Assembly (NCBI GenBank): GCA_000169995.1
Contig: AAZW01000003.1
Location: 1 to 64,000, forward strand
Source: Vibrionales bacterium SWAT-3
GTDB taxonomy: Bacteria; Pseudomonadota; Gammaproteobacteria; Enterobacterales; Vibrionaceae
DNA length: 64,000 nucleotides
Direction: 5' to 3'
Part shown: piece after piece, positions 53,661 to 63,119 of the stretch
Layout of the letters: each line of letters opens with the position of its first letter
Position numbering within the stretch: the first letter of the stretch is position 1
Notes under the pieces: model-generated
Database searches by the model: none
What the model saw: the letters and a program-made list of their open reading frames with translations, nothing else
What the model was told of the DNA's origin: nothing
Translations under genes and position numbers: made by a program

Positions 53661-54230
53661 CTACCAGTACTCAGCGTGAGCCAAAGCTTCAACACAGCTA
53701 GACTGTTCGCTCGCCACTTTGATTTCACTGCCAGTCAGCGATTGAGCGATCCAACCGTGAGGGTAGCTCAACTCAAATGGCGCTGGGATCTGTTCAACAG
53801 TGATTTGCTCAAAGCCCACTCTTGAATAATAACTAGGATCACCATACGTCACTGCAAGTTCGACACCTTGCTGTTTTAAAGTCTCTAAGCCGAAGTTAAT
53901 CAGCTTTTGGCCGATCCCACGCTTTTGAACCTGTGTGCTCACCGCTACTGGTGAAAGCAAGTACGCCTTGGTTTCATAGTCAAATGAAAGCGGAGTAAAA
54001 ATAATCGCACCAACGATCGTACTATCCGTATCCGACTCACTCGAATCGTCTTCCGCAACAAAGCAAAGTAGCTCTGCTGGAGCCGTGGTCGTTAAAAGAT
54101 CATTGGCAAGCTTACCCACTGTTTTACCTTCGTTCTCGCCTTCTGAATCAGTAAAGGTTTGAGTAAAAAGCTGAGTGATCGTTTCGATCTCGCTTGAATC
54201 ATGTTGTCTAAATTTCATAGTGTTCTTCAC
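53661..54230 (-). CDS. GNAT-family N-acetyltransferase
   Basis: This 189-residue GNAT protein has acetyl-CoA loop VSTQVQKRGIGQKLINFGLETLKQQG (the R/Q-x-x-G-x-G/A motif as QKRGIG) followed by VTYGDPSYYSRVGFEQ, the mark of the YhbS-like subgroup. The first codon at 54230 is a GTG touching the stop of the upstream gene; an ATG four codons later (54218) is the alternative. Either way it is coupled to the MerR-methyltransferase gene, suggesting a shared detoxification or modification role. Substrate unknown. Confidence 0.82.
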   Translation of the reverse strand: MKNTMKFRQHDSSEIETITQLFTQTFTDSEGENEGKTVGKLANDLLTTTAPAELLCFVAEDDSSESDTDSTIVGAIIFTPLSFDYETKAYLLSPVAVSTQVQKRGIGQKLINFGLETLKQQGVELAVTYGDPSYYSRVGFEQITVEQIPAPFELSYPHGWIAQSLTGSEIKVASEQSSCVEALAHAEYW

Positions 54231-55451
54231 TTACTGTACTTTCTTCAACACAAAGAAGTGATAATCAAAATCACGCTTTGCTGAACCTTGAGAACCTTCC
54301 ACAAGTTCGCTGTTATTGAAGAATTGTTTAATTTCATTGTCGCAATCTGCGAGCGCTTTTGAGTTTGGCATCGTCGCTTTCAAAGACTCGACTTGCTTTT
54401 GCAAAGGCTGATAATAGGCAAGCCAACCTGCATCACTCATCGCAAAGTCATTCAGGATTTGATAGCCCGCTGCTTTTGCCTGTTTAATGCGCTCAGAAAC
54501 CGTCGTCATATCTGGATACTCTTTCTGCCAGAACATTTCGGCTGATTCACTAGGGCTCTCGGTGTTCCAGACCAAGTCATTCACGACGAATATGCCATCA
54601 TCGGCAAGTAACTTTCGCCACTGCTTAAGTGCCTTCTGGACACCCATGATGTAAGCACTACCCTCTGACCAGATTAAGTCGAATGACTTAGCTTCAAACG
54701 GTAAATCCATCATGCTTGCACATACCGTTTTGATGTTGCTTTCCAAACCAAGTTCTTGTGCTTGCTGGTTTAGAATATCCAAACACGGTTGATCATTATC
54801 TACCGCAGTGACCTGCACTTCAGCCTGATGTTTTTTCATCGCGTTCGTCAATACGGAGGTTGCAATACCTTTACCACAACCAATTTCAAGGACGCGCCTC
54901 GATGTTTCCGGAACGTGGGAAAGCGCAGTAAGCGTATCCTCATTTGTTCCGGGACCTAAACGTTCGAGTCCATCAAATATGGCGCCGAAATCCGCCATAT
55001 ACTGTTCATGTTCATTCATGTCTTTCGATAACCACTTCAATCGCAGAGCCTGTTTCTCATCAAAGCCCTGCTTAATTAACCAATCGAGGTGTGCATCTGG
55101 CGCAAGCTTATCCATCGACTCATGCCACTCTTCTAATCCGCTTTCGCCTAGCATGGCTGCCAATAGATCTCGTGAACGCTGTTTTTGCAGTAACTCTTCA
55201 TCCAACTGCTTGAGCCTATTTTCCAACAAACTACGTTCGATCTTTGCATCTAAACAAGCTTGGCACTCTTTGAGCGTCAACCCACCCGCTTGCAATTGCT
55301 GTAACAAGCGAACACGTTGCAAGTCCTTTTCAGAATAAAGACGATAGCCATTGCTCTGTCGTTGAGCTTCAATCAAACCTAGCTTGCCGTAATACAGCAA
55401 TGTGGAGCGACTCAGCCCAACTAATTCGGCCAGTTCAGAGATACGATACAT
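54231..55451 (-). CDS. MerR-type regulator fused to a SAM methyltransferase
   Basis: This 406-residue protein has an N-terminal MerR DNA-binding domain (YRISELAELVGLSRSTLLYYGKLGLI, NGYRLYSEKDLQRVRLLQQL) and a coiled-coil helix to about residue 105. A class I methyltransferase domain follows, with motif I VLEIGCGKG (187-195), motif II VTAVDND and motif IV DLIWSEGSAYIMG. It also resembles MerR regulators with C-terminal effector domains, but here the effector is a likely enzyme. It is followed at once by a GNAT gene. Possibly senses and modifies the same toxic compound (inference). Confidence 0.82.
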   Translation of the reverse strand: MYRISELAELVGLSRSTLLYYGKLGLIEAQRQSNGYRLYSEKDLQRVRLLQQLQAGGLTLKECQACLDAKIERSLLENRLKQLDEELLQKQRSRDLLAAMLGESGLEEWHESMDKLAPDAHLDWLIKQGFDEKQALRLKWLSKDMNEHEQYMADFGAIFDGLERLGPGTNEDTLTALSHVPETSRRVLEIGCGKGIATSVLTNAMKKHQAEVQVTAVDNDQPCLDILNQQAQELGLESNIKTVCASMMDLPFEAKSFDLIWSEGSAYIMGVQKALKQWRKLLADDGIFVVNDLVWNTESPSESAEMFWQKEYPDMTTVSERIKQAKAAGYQILNDFAMSDAGWLAYYQPLQKQVESLKATMPNSKALADCDNEIKQFFNNSELVEGSQGSAKRDFDYHFFVLKKVQ

Positions 55452-55515
55452 GCACTTCCCCTCTCATTTCGGTAGCAAAGATAAACTATGAAGCTGTAGT
55501 CAGGTCAACAGAATT

Positions 55516-56508
55516 TTAGACACTTTTCTCGACTTGTACTTGTTTGCCTTCGAACTGGTAAAGCGATCTGAGTGTGTCTTTTAGCCATAAAACGAGCGGA
55601 TTGTAGGCATTGCGTTTATGCCAAATCATAGTGAAAGGAATTAGCAATTTATTCGCATGTTCTTCGTCTAACGGAATGGGTAAGCAGGTTAAGTTAGGGT
55701 GAAGTTGTTCTGCATAGCGTCGGCAGTAATTGGGCGCAACCGTCGTCATAGTGTGATTGGATTGAGCCGCCATAAACAGAGACTGCTCGAAGCCTGCAAG
55801 CGTAAGGGCAATGTTTCGGTCTAGTTGCAGATCGGTAAGCACTTCATCCAGTGCCCACGTTTCACTTTTTTCCCACACAATATTGATATGCGGATATTTA
55901 AGGAAAGCCTCAAGGTTCCACTCTTCCTGTAAGGCCGGATGATCTTTTCTGAGATACACCACTGGCATATCGTGGAACAGGACCTCGAAATCGATAAAGT
56001 ATGGCAGCGCGTCTAGAGACTCTTTCGATCGCGGGTGACTTTCTCGCCCTGAAAAGCCGATATCAGATTCGCCACGTACGATAGAGTCTATTGAGTCGTA
56101 ATCCCAATTGCGCATTTTAATCTTCGCGTTGGGATAGCGTTGATACACGCTTTGCGTCAACTCGTTAAGCATGATTAACGACAGAGGGGATTCTGCCTCT
56201 AGATTCAATCGCACATCTTTCGGCGCTTCGTCACCACGAGTCGTGAGAATTTGGCTACCAATCTGCAGCCAGTCTTGAAGATCTTTCACCATGCTTAGTG
56301 CGAGTGGTGTCGGCGTTAAACCTCTTGGTGTTTTAACAAACAGAGGATCATCAAACCAGTCTCGAAGCTTGGTCAGTGATTTACTCACCGTTGAAGGCGT
56401 AACGTTAAGCTTTTTGGCAGCTTTCGAAACACTCTGCTCTTGCAGCAGCAATTGCAGAGTGAACAACAGATTGAGATCAAGACGGGCTAGTGGCTTCTTC
56501 ATAATCAC
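55516..56508 (-). CDS. yidZ: LysR-family regulator YidZ-like
   Basis: This 330-residue LysR regulator has the [58 protein letters not shown] and a C-terminal sensor domain. Its placement directly after an MdtL-like pump, overlapping it by 32 nt, matches the mdtL-yidZ order of E. coli, where YidZ is linked to anaerobic nitric-oxide resistance. Name based on this gene order and similar length (319 in E. coli). Confidence 0.78.
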   Translation of the reverse strand: MIMKKPLARLDLNLLFTLQLLLQEQSVSKAAKKLNVTPSTVSKSLTKLRDWFDDPLFVKTPRGLTPTPLALSMVKDLQDWLQIGSQILTTRGDEAPKDVRLNLEAESPLSLIMLNELTQSVYQRYPNAKIKMRNWDYDSIDSIVRGESDIGFSGRESHPRSKESLDALPYFIDFEVLFHDMPVVYLRKDHPALQEEWNLEAFLKYPHINIVWEKSETWALDEVLTDLQLDRNIALTLAGFEQSLFMAAQSNHTMTTVAPNYCRRYAEQLHPNLTCLPIPLDEEHANKLLIPFTMIWHKRNAYNPLVLWLKDTLRSLYQFEGKQVQVEKSV

Positions 56509-57679
56509 TTTTCACTTGGGAAGAACCTACCCATAGTATTAGAGCAATACTGATAACTCCACCAGCAGCCAGTATAAATACCAACATATTCAATGCACTT
56601 AGCCTGATAACGCCCATCAACCAGATAAACAGTGCCGACGTGCATACCTGAGAAACGCCCAATATCGAACTCGCCACGCCCGCTCGTTGTGAATAGCCAC
56701 TCAATGCTTGGCTCATTGCGACGCCAAAACCGAGCGAGAAGCCACCGCACACGAAGGCAAAGCCGATAAGCGTTACGTAATGCCCTAGCCCACCATCAAT
56801 CGATGCAAGCAGCAAGATAGCTGCAATCACAAAGCACGTTTGAGATGTCAGCATGAGGCTTTTTTGTTTAAACACATTCAAGGCAAACGGCGCGGAGAAA
56901 GACACCAGCATACTGACTAATGCAGTGAGAGCCATGGTATATGAGTATTGACCACGGTCGAAACCAAGCTCAGTCATTATCAGCATTGGAGACACATTCA
57001 CGTACGTCAGAATCGCCGTCACGCCCAAGCTGGTCATGATCACTCGGCTGATAAACAAGGGCTCCTTAAAAGTTTCAGTTGAAGTTGATTGAGACACAGA
57101 AGCTTTTGTAACTTTCGAGCTTACGCTATTCGGCTTGGTTTCTCTTAGCACTAACACCGACAACAAACACACCACTACCCCCATACTTGCCATAGTCGTG
57201 AACAAACTAGGCCAAGGGTATACCGTCATGATTAGATGACCGATCACCGGTGCAAGCACTGGCACTATGCAGGTAATGCCATTCATCATCGAGAGCACCT
57301 TCGCTCGCTTCTGGTCATCTAGTACATCTCGTAAAATGGCGAATGCCACCACATAACATGAACCCGCACCAACGCCTTGGAAAAAGCGTACCGCTAGAAA
57401 CGGCTCTGCGCTGGTCACCACTCCACCTAGCATTGAAGAAGTAGCAAACACAATCGCACCGAAAATCGCGACAGGCTTTCTTCCTACCCTGTCGGCAAAT
57501 TTACCGGCGAACAGCATGGTGGTTGCCATGCCCGCAAGGTAGATAGAAAACGCCACATGGAGCTGCGCCTCAGAGGCATTTAGGTCAGCAGCGATTTGAG
57601 GCAAGCCAACCAAATACAAATCAATCGCCGTTGGATATAAGAGAACAAGTGCGAAACTACAAAACAGAAAACGATACAT
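56477..57679 (-). CDS. mdtL: multidrug MFS efflux pump MdtL-like
   Basis: This 400-residue DHA1-family pump has 12 membrane segments and motif [17 protein letters not shown], and motif C-like [19 protein letters not shown]. The opening [31 protein letters not shown] is close in pattern to MdtL, which expels chloramphenicol and similar compounds. Its end overlaps the yidZ-type gene by 32 nt. Confidence 0.82.
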   Translation of the reverse strand: MYRFLFCSFALVLLYPTAIDLYLVGLPQIAADLNASEAQLHVAFSIYLAGMATTMLFAGKFADRVGRKPVAIFGAIVFATSSMLGGVVTSAEPFLAVRFFQGVGAGSCYVVAFAILRDVLDDQKRAKVLSMMNGITCIVPVLAPVIGHLIMTVYPWPSLFTTMASMGVVVCLLSVLVLRETKPNSVSSKVTKASVSQSTSTETFKEPLFISRVIMTSLGVTAILTYVNVSPMLIMTELGFDRGQYSYTMALTALVSMLVSFSAPFALNVFKQKSLMLTSQTCFVIAAILLLASIDGGLGHYVTLIGFAFVCGGFSLGFGVAMSQALSGYSQRAGVASSILGVSQVCTSALFIWLMGVIRLSALNMLVFILAAGGVISIALILWVGSSQVKSDYEEATSPS

Positions 57680-57763
57680 AAGACCCTCACATAATTGGTG
57701 TGAGGATAATAAGAGCGAAACGCCAAACTACCGAGTGGCATCTACGACAACGGATCTTTCCAT

Positions 57764-58987
57764 TTACGACAAACCATTTCTAAGTGCTGAATCTTTGATA
57801 GAGGCATACATCAAACAACTCGCAACACATACCCCACCCATAATGAGATAACCCGCACTCACACCAAAGAATTTCACACTCATCCCCGAGATCAAATAAG
57901 TGAACAGCCACCAGAAATGCGTTAAAGAGAAATGCGCTGCAAAATACGGGGCGGTATCTTCTCCCTCGCACGCTTGCGTTATCAATAGGCCTGCGGAAGT
58001 TTGAATACAAGACATTCCAACGCCCATGGCTAAACACATTACGCCAAAGCCAACCCAACCGGGTGTGAAACTGCCAACGGCAAAAGAGGCACAAATCGTC
58101 AGCAAGCCTATCCAATGAAAATGTTGCGGCGAGTGACTCTCTAACCACTTGGGTAACCGCAGTGCCATAAGCATGGAACCCAAACCAACGACCATTATTG
58201 CTAAAGCGGTCTGCGTTTCGTCACCATGCAGCACTTCGTGTACGTAGATAACCGTATTTACCAGTACCATAGCAGAAGCACTGGCCGCGGCTAGATATGC
58301 GAACCACAGAGCTCTCAACTTAGGTTTATTCAAGTAATTACGTAGCGCTTGCACCGCACTGGTTTTTTTCGTTTTATGCGCTGATTCTGTCACTCGTTTC
58401 AAATTCGGTAATGTGCACAGTAAGATCAGCACACCAGACAGCAAAAAAGTGGCTGCATCGAGCATGAATAACTGTCTAAAACCGATTAAGCTCAGCAATA
58501 AGGCTGTTAGCATTGGGCTAAAGATCTGTTCGAGATCATAAGCCATTCGGCTGAACGACAATGCTTTCGCGTACTGCGTTTTATCTACCAAGACCAAAGG
58601 TAGCGTTGATTGAAACAAGGGAGTAAAACCCGCAGAACACGCATTGATGAAAAACATCAACACATATACTTCCCACACTTCGGTGACAAACGGTAAACAG
58701 ACAAACAACAGCGCCCTAATCAAATCCAGCGCGAACAAAGTCCTTCGTTTAGGTAACTTATGTGCGATTGCACCAAATAGTGGCGCGAGTCCTATGTACG
58801 CCAACATCTTCAAAGCAAATGCAATACTTAGCACCATCCCTGCTTCATCGCCTGACAGTTCATAAGCGAGCAAAGCTAAGCAGATGGAGCTCATGCCAGT
58901 GCCGACTAACGATATGATTTGAGCAGACAGCAGGCGAATATAATCTCTATTGCGCCACATTGGAGTAATGTCCGTTCTAGTGCTCAT
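57764..58987 (-). CDS. MFS transporter of the MurE-like/carboxypeptidase operon
   Basis: This 407-residue MFS protein has 12 membrane segments of the MFS_3 (enterobactin exporter-like) group: PMWRNRDYIRLLSAQIISLVGTGMSSICLALLAYELSG at the start and LAPLFGAIAHKLPKRRTLFALDLIRALLF as loop 2-3. Its ATG overlaps the stop of the carboxypeptidase gene by 4 nt. As the third gene of a unit with a Mur-ligase-like and a D,D-carboxypeptidase-like enzyme, it probably exports (or imports) the peptide or amino-acid product. The substrate is unknown. Confidence 0.8.
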   Translation of the reverse strand: MSTRTDITPMWRNRDYIRLLSAQIISLVGTGMSSICLALLAYELSGDEAGMVLSIAFALKMLAYIGLAPLFGAIAHKLPKRRTLFALDLIRALLFVCLPFVTEVWEVYVLMFFINACSAGFTPLFQSTLPLVLVDKTQYAKALSFSRMAYDLEQIFSPMLTALLLSLIGFRQLFMLDAATFLLSGVLILLCTLPNLKRVTESAHKTKKTSAVQALRNYLNKPKLRALWFAYLAAASASAMVLVNTVIYVHEVLHGDETQTALAIMVVGLGSMLMALRLPKWLESHSPQHFHWIGLLTICASFAVGSFTPGWVGFGVMCLAMGVGMSCIQTSAGLLITQACEGEDTAPYFAAHFSLTHFWWLFTYLISGMSVKFFGVSAGYLIMGGVCVASCLMYASIKDSALRNGLS

Positions 58988-60237
58988 TCGCTTACCTCAA
59001 TCCGACCTACTAAGTCAGAGAATAGACCACGTAACCAAAGTTGAATGCTGTCCCAAAGTCGTACTAGCCAAGTTCCTTGTTCTACAGATTGCTCCGCCAC
59101 TAAAGCGAAACTTGCCACCGTATTTCCGTTACTTTTCCAAACAACTTGTCCCACTTCAGCTCCTTGTTCAATAGGCGCGAGCAGCGGTTCAGTCATGACC
59201 ACAGACTTTTGCAGCGAATCGACTAACCCTCTTGGCATGGTGAGGTACGCATCTTCGGCGATCTTGGCACCGACTTGTTCTGTATTCCCCTTCCAAACTC
59301 GTACCTGAGACTCTATTCGATCCTCTTGCATCACTTGTTTGGTGTCGTAAAAACGAAACCCATAACTCAATAGATTCTTTGACGCAGAGGTTCGCGCTTG
59401 TGGACTAGTAGTGCCCATAACGACCGATATCAAGCGCATCTTCCCTTCCGTCGCCGAGCTGACTAAGCTGTAACCCGCATTCTCGGTATAGCCCGTTTTT
59501 CCGCCATCGACATTAATTGACTTGTCCCAAAGCAGCTTGTTTCGGTTGTATTGAGTGATCTTATTCCAAGTAAACCGACGCTCTTGATATAAAGCATAAA
59601 CGTCAGGTACATCTCGAATAATCGACTTCATCAAAATCGCCATATCCAACGGAGAGGTTTGGATTCCTTCGCCATCTAAGCCATGCGCATTCACAAAGTT
59701 GGTATCTTGCAGCCCAAGCGATTTCGCCCAACCATTCATTAGGCTAACAAAAGCTTGCTCACTCCCCGCGATGTGTTCTGCCAGTGCAACAGAAGCATCA
59801 TTACCCGACTGAACGATCACCCCTTTCATAAGATTTGAAACCGAAATCTCGTCTCCAGGCTGGATAAACATCTTGGATGACTCTGAGAACTTTGCCGACC
59901 ACGCGTTTTCACTGACCGAGACTTTATCCTGCCATGTCAATCGACCGGCTTTAATCTCTTGGCCAACAACGTAAGCCGTCATTAATTTGGTCAAACTGGC
60001 AGGGGCTAAAATGGCACGTGAGTTTTGCTCTGCAATGATGCTACCCGACTGAAAATCCATCAAAACATAACCTTTGGCCGCCAACTCAGGAGGGTTCGGG
60101 GTTACCACAGCGAAGCTTGAAACACTCATTCCCGCGAATAATAAGCAAGCTAGCGCTCTCGCCCAGCGAAGCTTTTCTTTTAGTTTCTTTTTAACCTTTG
60201 CTACCGCAGCTAATGACGAGGATACACTGAGCTTCAA
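58984..60237 (-). CDS. PBP5-like D-alanyl-D-alanine carboxypeptidase
   Basis: This 417-residue penicillin-binding protein of the DacA family has a basic 25-residue extension followed by a signal peptide (cleavage after SFA). The catalytic motifs are SLTK (81-84), SGN (144-146) and KTG (247-249). A C-terminal beta domain and an amphipathic membrane-anchoring helix (SIQLWLRGLFSDLVGRI) complete it. It removes terminal D-Ala from muropeptides in the periplasm. It overlaps both neighbours by 4 nt, so it is translated with the MurE-like ligase and the transporter. It is a paralogue apart from any core dac locus. Confidence 0.88.
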   Translation of the reverse strand: MKLSVSSSLAAVAKVKKKLKEKLRWARALACLLFAGMSVSSFAVVTPNPPELAAKGYVLMDFQSGSIIAEQNSRAILAPASLTKLMTAYVVGQEIKAGRLTWQDKVSVSENAWSAKFSESSKMFIQPGDEISVSNLMKGVIVQSGNDASVALAEHIAGSEQAFVSLMNGWAKSLGLQDTNFVNAHGLDGEGIQTSPLDMAILMKSIIRDVPDVYALYQERRFTWNKITQYNRNKLLWDKSINVDGGKTGYTENAGYSLVSSATEGKMRLISVVMGTTSPQARTSASKNLLSYGFRFYDTKQVMQEDRIESQVRVWKGNTEQVGAKIAEDAYLTMPRGLVDSLQKSVVMTEPLLAPIEQGAEVGQVVWKSNGNTVASFALVAEQSVEQGTWLVRLWDSIQLWLRGLFSDLVGRIEVSE

Positions 60238-61688
60238 TACCGAAATCTTACTCTTAGCACTTCCTCCAAAGTCAGTGCAGCAACATCACCAATATAGCGT
60301 TGGCGGCCAACTTGATTCGTCGTGATGTACTGGTGAGTTTCTGAGCCTTTACCGCACACCAAGATAAGGTCACCGCCGCGACTCAGTTGTTTGGCTAATT
60401 GAATGGCTTCATAGCGGTCGCTAATCTCATAGCAAAGCGTGGGGCTGACTTGCGAAGTTAACGCACGGAAAATATCCTCTTGCATCTCACCAAGAGGATT
60501 ATCCGAAGTAAAAATAACAACATCGGAATGAGTAGCGCATAGTTTGCCAATATCAGCAGCATCTCGTATTCGGTCGCCAGTCACACCAACAACAGTAATC
60601 ACTCGCTTAGCCGACTGAGATTGGATGCCTTGATAGAGAGCCGTTAAACCATCAAAATTATGTGCGTAGTCGACTAACGCCAATGCGCCATTATCTAGCG
60701 AGAGATATTTTGAACGTCCATCCGGCGCAACAACGCTATTCAAGGCGTTAGCGATATCAGCTAGCGACCAATTCAGTGCCAACAATGTTGCCGCCATCGC
60801 TAAGGTATTCTCAACGTTAAACAGAAAAGGCAGTTGGCTGAAAACACGCTCTTTGTTGCCTTGATTATTGAGGACGAAAGTGGCACCAAATGGCTCAACG
60901 TTCAAATCTTCGACATAAAGATCTGCCTCTGAATTATTCATTGAGAACGTTAGGACATTCACTCGGCTGCATGCTCGCTCTATCGCGACATTGGCGTGAT
61001 GATCATCCAGGTTAATCACAGCGGTTCCATTGGGTTGAATGCGATCTAGGATCTGAAGCTTAGCCTGAACATAGCCATCCAATGTTTTATGATAATCAAG
61101 GTGGTCACGGCCAATATTAGTGATCACTCCAACAGACAACGGCACAAACCCTGCTCTATCTTGCACCAACGCATGGCTGCTGAGCTCCATAACATTATCA
61201 GTGACCTGCGCATCCGCCATATCTTTGAATAAATTCAACAATGTCACGCTGTCTGGCGTGGTATTACTTAATTCTTGCTTGTTACCCGCGTATTCAACGC
61301 CGAGCGTTCCAATATAAGCACTCTGTCGTTTGGTCTTTAGAACCTGATTCAAGCCATGAGCTACGGTCGTTTTTCCGTTTGTGCCCGTAATGCCGATATG
61401 GCGAATTTTCTTATGCGGATACTGATAAAAAGCCTTAATGAGCAGCAAGCTTTGGTAATAACTTCCCGTTACGAATACTGGTACTGATGCCGATATAGGT
61501 TTTGTAGCAATAATGGCAACCGCACCATTCGTAATCGCACTTTCAATATAACGATGACTATCATGACTCGTCCCTTCACGACAAACGAATACATCCTGAC
61601 ACTGAACGTGTTCACTGTTTGTTGAGAAGCGCCTAATTGACAATGCGCCCAGTTGTTTTAAGAAGCTTTTCAATGTCTCGCTCAACAT
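60234..61688 (-). CDS. divergent MurE-like Mur ligase
   Basis: This 484-residue ATP-dependent Mur ligase has P-loop GTNGKTT (102-108), ELSSHALVQDRAG, TNIGRDHLDYH, the carbamylated-Lys site YVQAK (Lys210) and DYAHNFDGL. Two regions differ from true MurE: DNPR, which holds meso-DAP, is DNPL (396-399), and the GGDRDxxKRPxM segment reads GVTGDRIRDAADI, more like cyanophycin-synthetase ligases. It may add another amino acid, or act on a free peptide. It opens a three-gene operon and has a divergent LysR gene. It lies outside any dcw cluster. Ribosome site AAAGGA is good. Confidence 0.82.
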   Translation of the reverse strand: MLSETLKSFLKQLGALSIRRFSTNSEHVQCQDVFVCREGTSHDSHRYIESAITNGAVAIIATKPISASVPVFVTGSYYQSLLLIKAFYQYPHKKIRHIGITGTNGKTTVAHGLNQVLKTKRQSAYIGTLGVEYAGNKQELSNTTPDSVTLLNLFKDMADAQVTDNVMELSSHALVQDRAGFVPLSVGVITNIGRDHLDYHKTLDGYVQAKLQILDRIQPNGTAVINLDDHHANVAIERACSRVNVLTFSMNNSEADLYVEDLNVEPFGATFVLNNQGNKERVFSQLPFLFNVENTLAMAATLLALNWSLADIANALNSVVAPDGRSKYLSLDNGALALVDYAHNFDGLTALYQGIQSQSAKRVITVVGVTGDRIRDAADIGKLCATHSDVVIFTSDNPLGEMQEDIFRALTSQVSPTLCYEISDRYEAIQLAKQLSRGGDLILVCGKGSETHQYITTNQVGRQRYIGDVAALTLEEVLRVRFRY

Positions 61689-61754
61689 TCATTTATCCTT
61701 TCTGTTAGCTAGGAATTATTAATTGAGTCGAGTATATTTTCCTAAATCCCATCG

Positions 61755-62780
61755 ATGAAATTGAACAAATCAATTAAAGTCATCAACCATTTCGATAACC
61801 TATATTCTTTAGTGTTATCTCTACCAAATGAGAATATTGCTGTGAAAGATCTTAATTGGCGTGGAATCGACCTCAACCTACTGCTCACTTTTGACGCGCT
61901 TTTTCGCTTAAAGAGTGTATCGGCAGCTTCAAAAGAGCTGCACTTGGGACAGCCAGCCACCAGTTACAACCTAAAACGACTTCGGGAATTATTGGGGGAT
62001 CCTCTATTTGAAAGGCAAGGCAATAAGATGCAACCGACGGTGAGAGCGCATGAGATAGCCCCTAAGGTTCAGACGATTTTGTCGATTTTCACGCAAGATA
62101 TTTTACCGGCAGAACAATTTGAGCCAGAGAGTTACTCTGGACAGTTCACCATTGGTGTCAGTGATTACGCAGAGCAGATTTTTGGTCCTGAGATTTTCGA
62201 CACTCTTCAGCAACTCGCCCCGCTCAGTAAAGTCCTGCTCAAGCCGGTCGATAGTGCGAACTGCGTGACATTACTCGAAGACCAAAACACGGATCTCTGT
62301 ATTGGCGTTTTTCAGGAGTTACCAAGCCATTTGGATACCACCTTTCTTTACCGAGAAAAGCACTTATGCACCTTTGATAACAAGGTGTTGAAGACCACAC
62401 TCCCGATACCGCTCGATACCTATTTAAAGACACCGCAAATGATAATTACGGCTAACCAAGAACTGACGAGTCAAGTCGATATCACGCTAGAAAATATCGG
62501 TGTAAAACGTAATGTGGTGCTTGGTACAACGCGTTTTTTGACCATTCGAAGAATGCTTTCGGGAAGAAATGTATTAGCCGTGATGGCAGAGATGGTAGGC
62601 CGTTCTGAATTGATAGATGATGATTTAGTACTATGCGATCCACCCATTGAAATCCCAGATTTTAACGTCGACATGGTGACATTAAAACGCGACGCCAGTC
62701 ATCCACGTATCCAGTTTCTTACCCAGCTCGTCCAAAACTTGATTCAAGAAAAAGTGAAAGAGTTAAGGCAGATAAAATAG
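61755..62780 (+). CDS. LysR-family regulator of the MurE-like operon
   Basis: This 341-residue LysR regulator has the HTH IDLNLLLTFDALFRLKSVSAASKELHLGQPATSYNLKRLRELLGDPLFERQGNKMQPT and a sensor domain (FTIGVSDYAEQIF). The frame starts at 61755, leaving about 37 residues before the HTH; a GTG at 61842 with a weak GAGA would give usual length, so the true start is uncertain. It is divergent from the MurE-like operon with 66 bp between, and is its likely controller. Confidence 0.8.
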   Translation: MKLNKSIKVINHFDNLYSLVLSLPNENIAVKDLNWRGIDLNLLLTFDALFRLKSVSAASKELHLGQPATSYNLKRLRELLGDPLFERQGNKMQPTVRAHEIAPKVQTILSIFTQDILPAEQFEPESYSGQFTIGVSDYAEQIFGPEIFDTLQQLAPLSKVLLKPVDSANCVTLLEDQNTDLCIGVFQELPSHLDTTFLYREKHLCTFDNKVLKTTLPIPLDTYLKTPQMIITANQELTSQVDITLENIGVKRNVVLGTTRFLTIRRMLSGRNVLAVMAEMVGRSELIDDDLVLCDPPIEIPDFNVDMVTLKRDASHPRIQFLTQLVQNLIQEKVKELRQIK

Positions 62781-63055
62781 AACTTATCACACAATCAACA
62801 CAGGCAAGAGCTAACGAAATAAGCAAGGTTTTGACTCAATTCTGATGAAATTAAGACACCGATTTTTCAGCTATAGACCGCTGCCTATTAATCGGCGAGC
62901 AATTTACAAAAGTTATCAAAACGATAAATAAAATCACCGAATGAATACTTAAATCAACCACTCATACCCACCATAAATTCCTGCTTAAATTTTTTAGAAA
63001 AATTCAAAAATAATTAGAATTTAACCCCTAACTTTACTGAGTAATTTGTTAGGCT
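62781..63055. other. intergenic region upstream of the tyrP-like gene
   Basis: This AT-rich region has no gene, and I see no clear terminator for the LysR gene. It leads into a TyrR-box-like site and the permease promoter. Confidence 0.45.
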
Positions 63056-63073
63056 TGGCAACAAATATTTACA
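63056..63073. promoter_or_regulatory. TyrR-box-like site
   Basis: TGGCAA-N6-TTTACA: the second half-site is perfect and the first matches 4 of 6 of the TGTAAA-N6-TTTACA consensus. It lies 47 bp before the permease start. Confidence 0.5.
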
Positions 63074-63119
63074 ATCCAACAAAAAATTAATTGGATACTT
63101 TGAGGTTGCTTTCTTGAAT

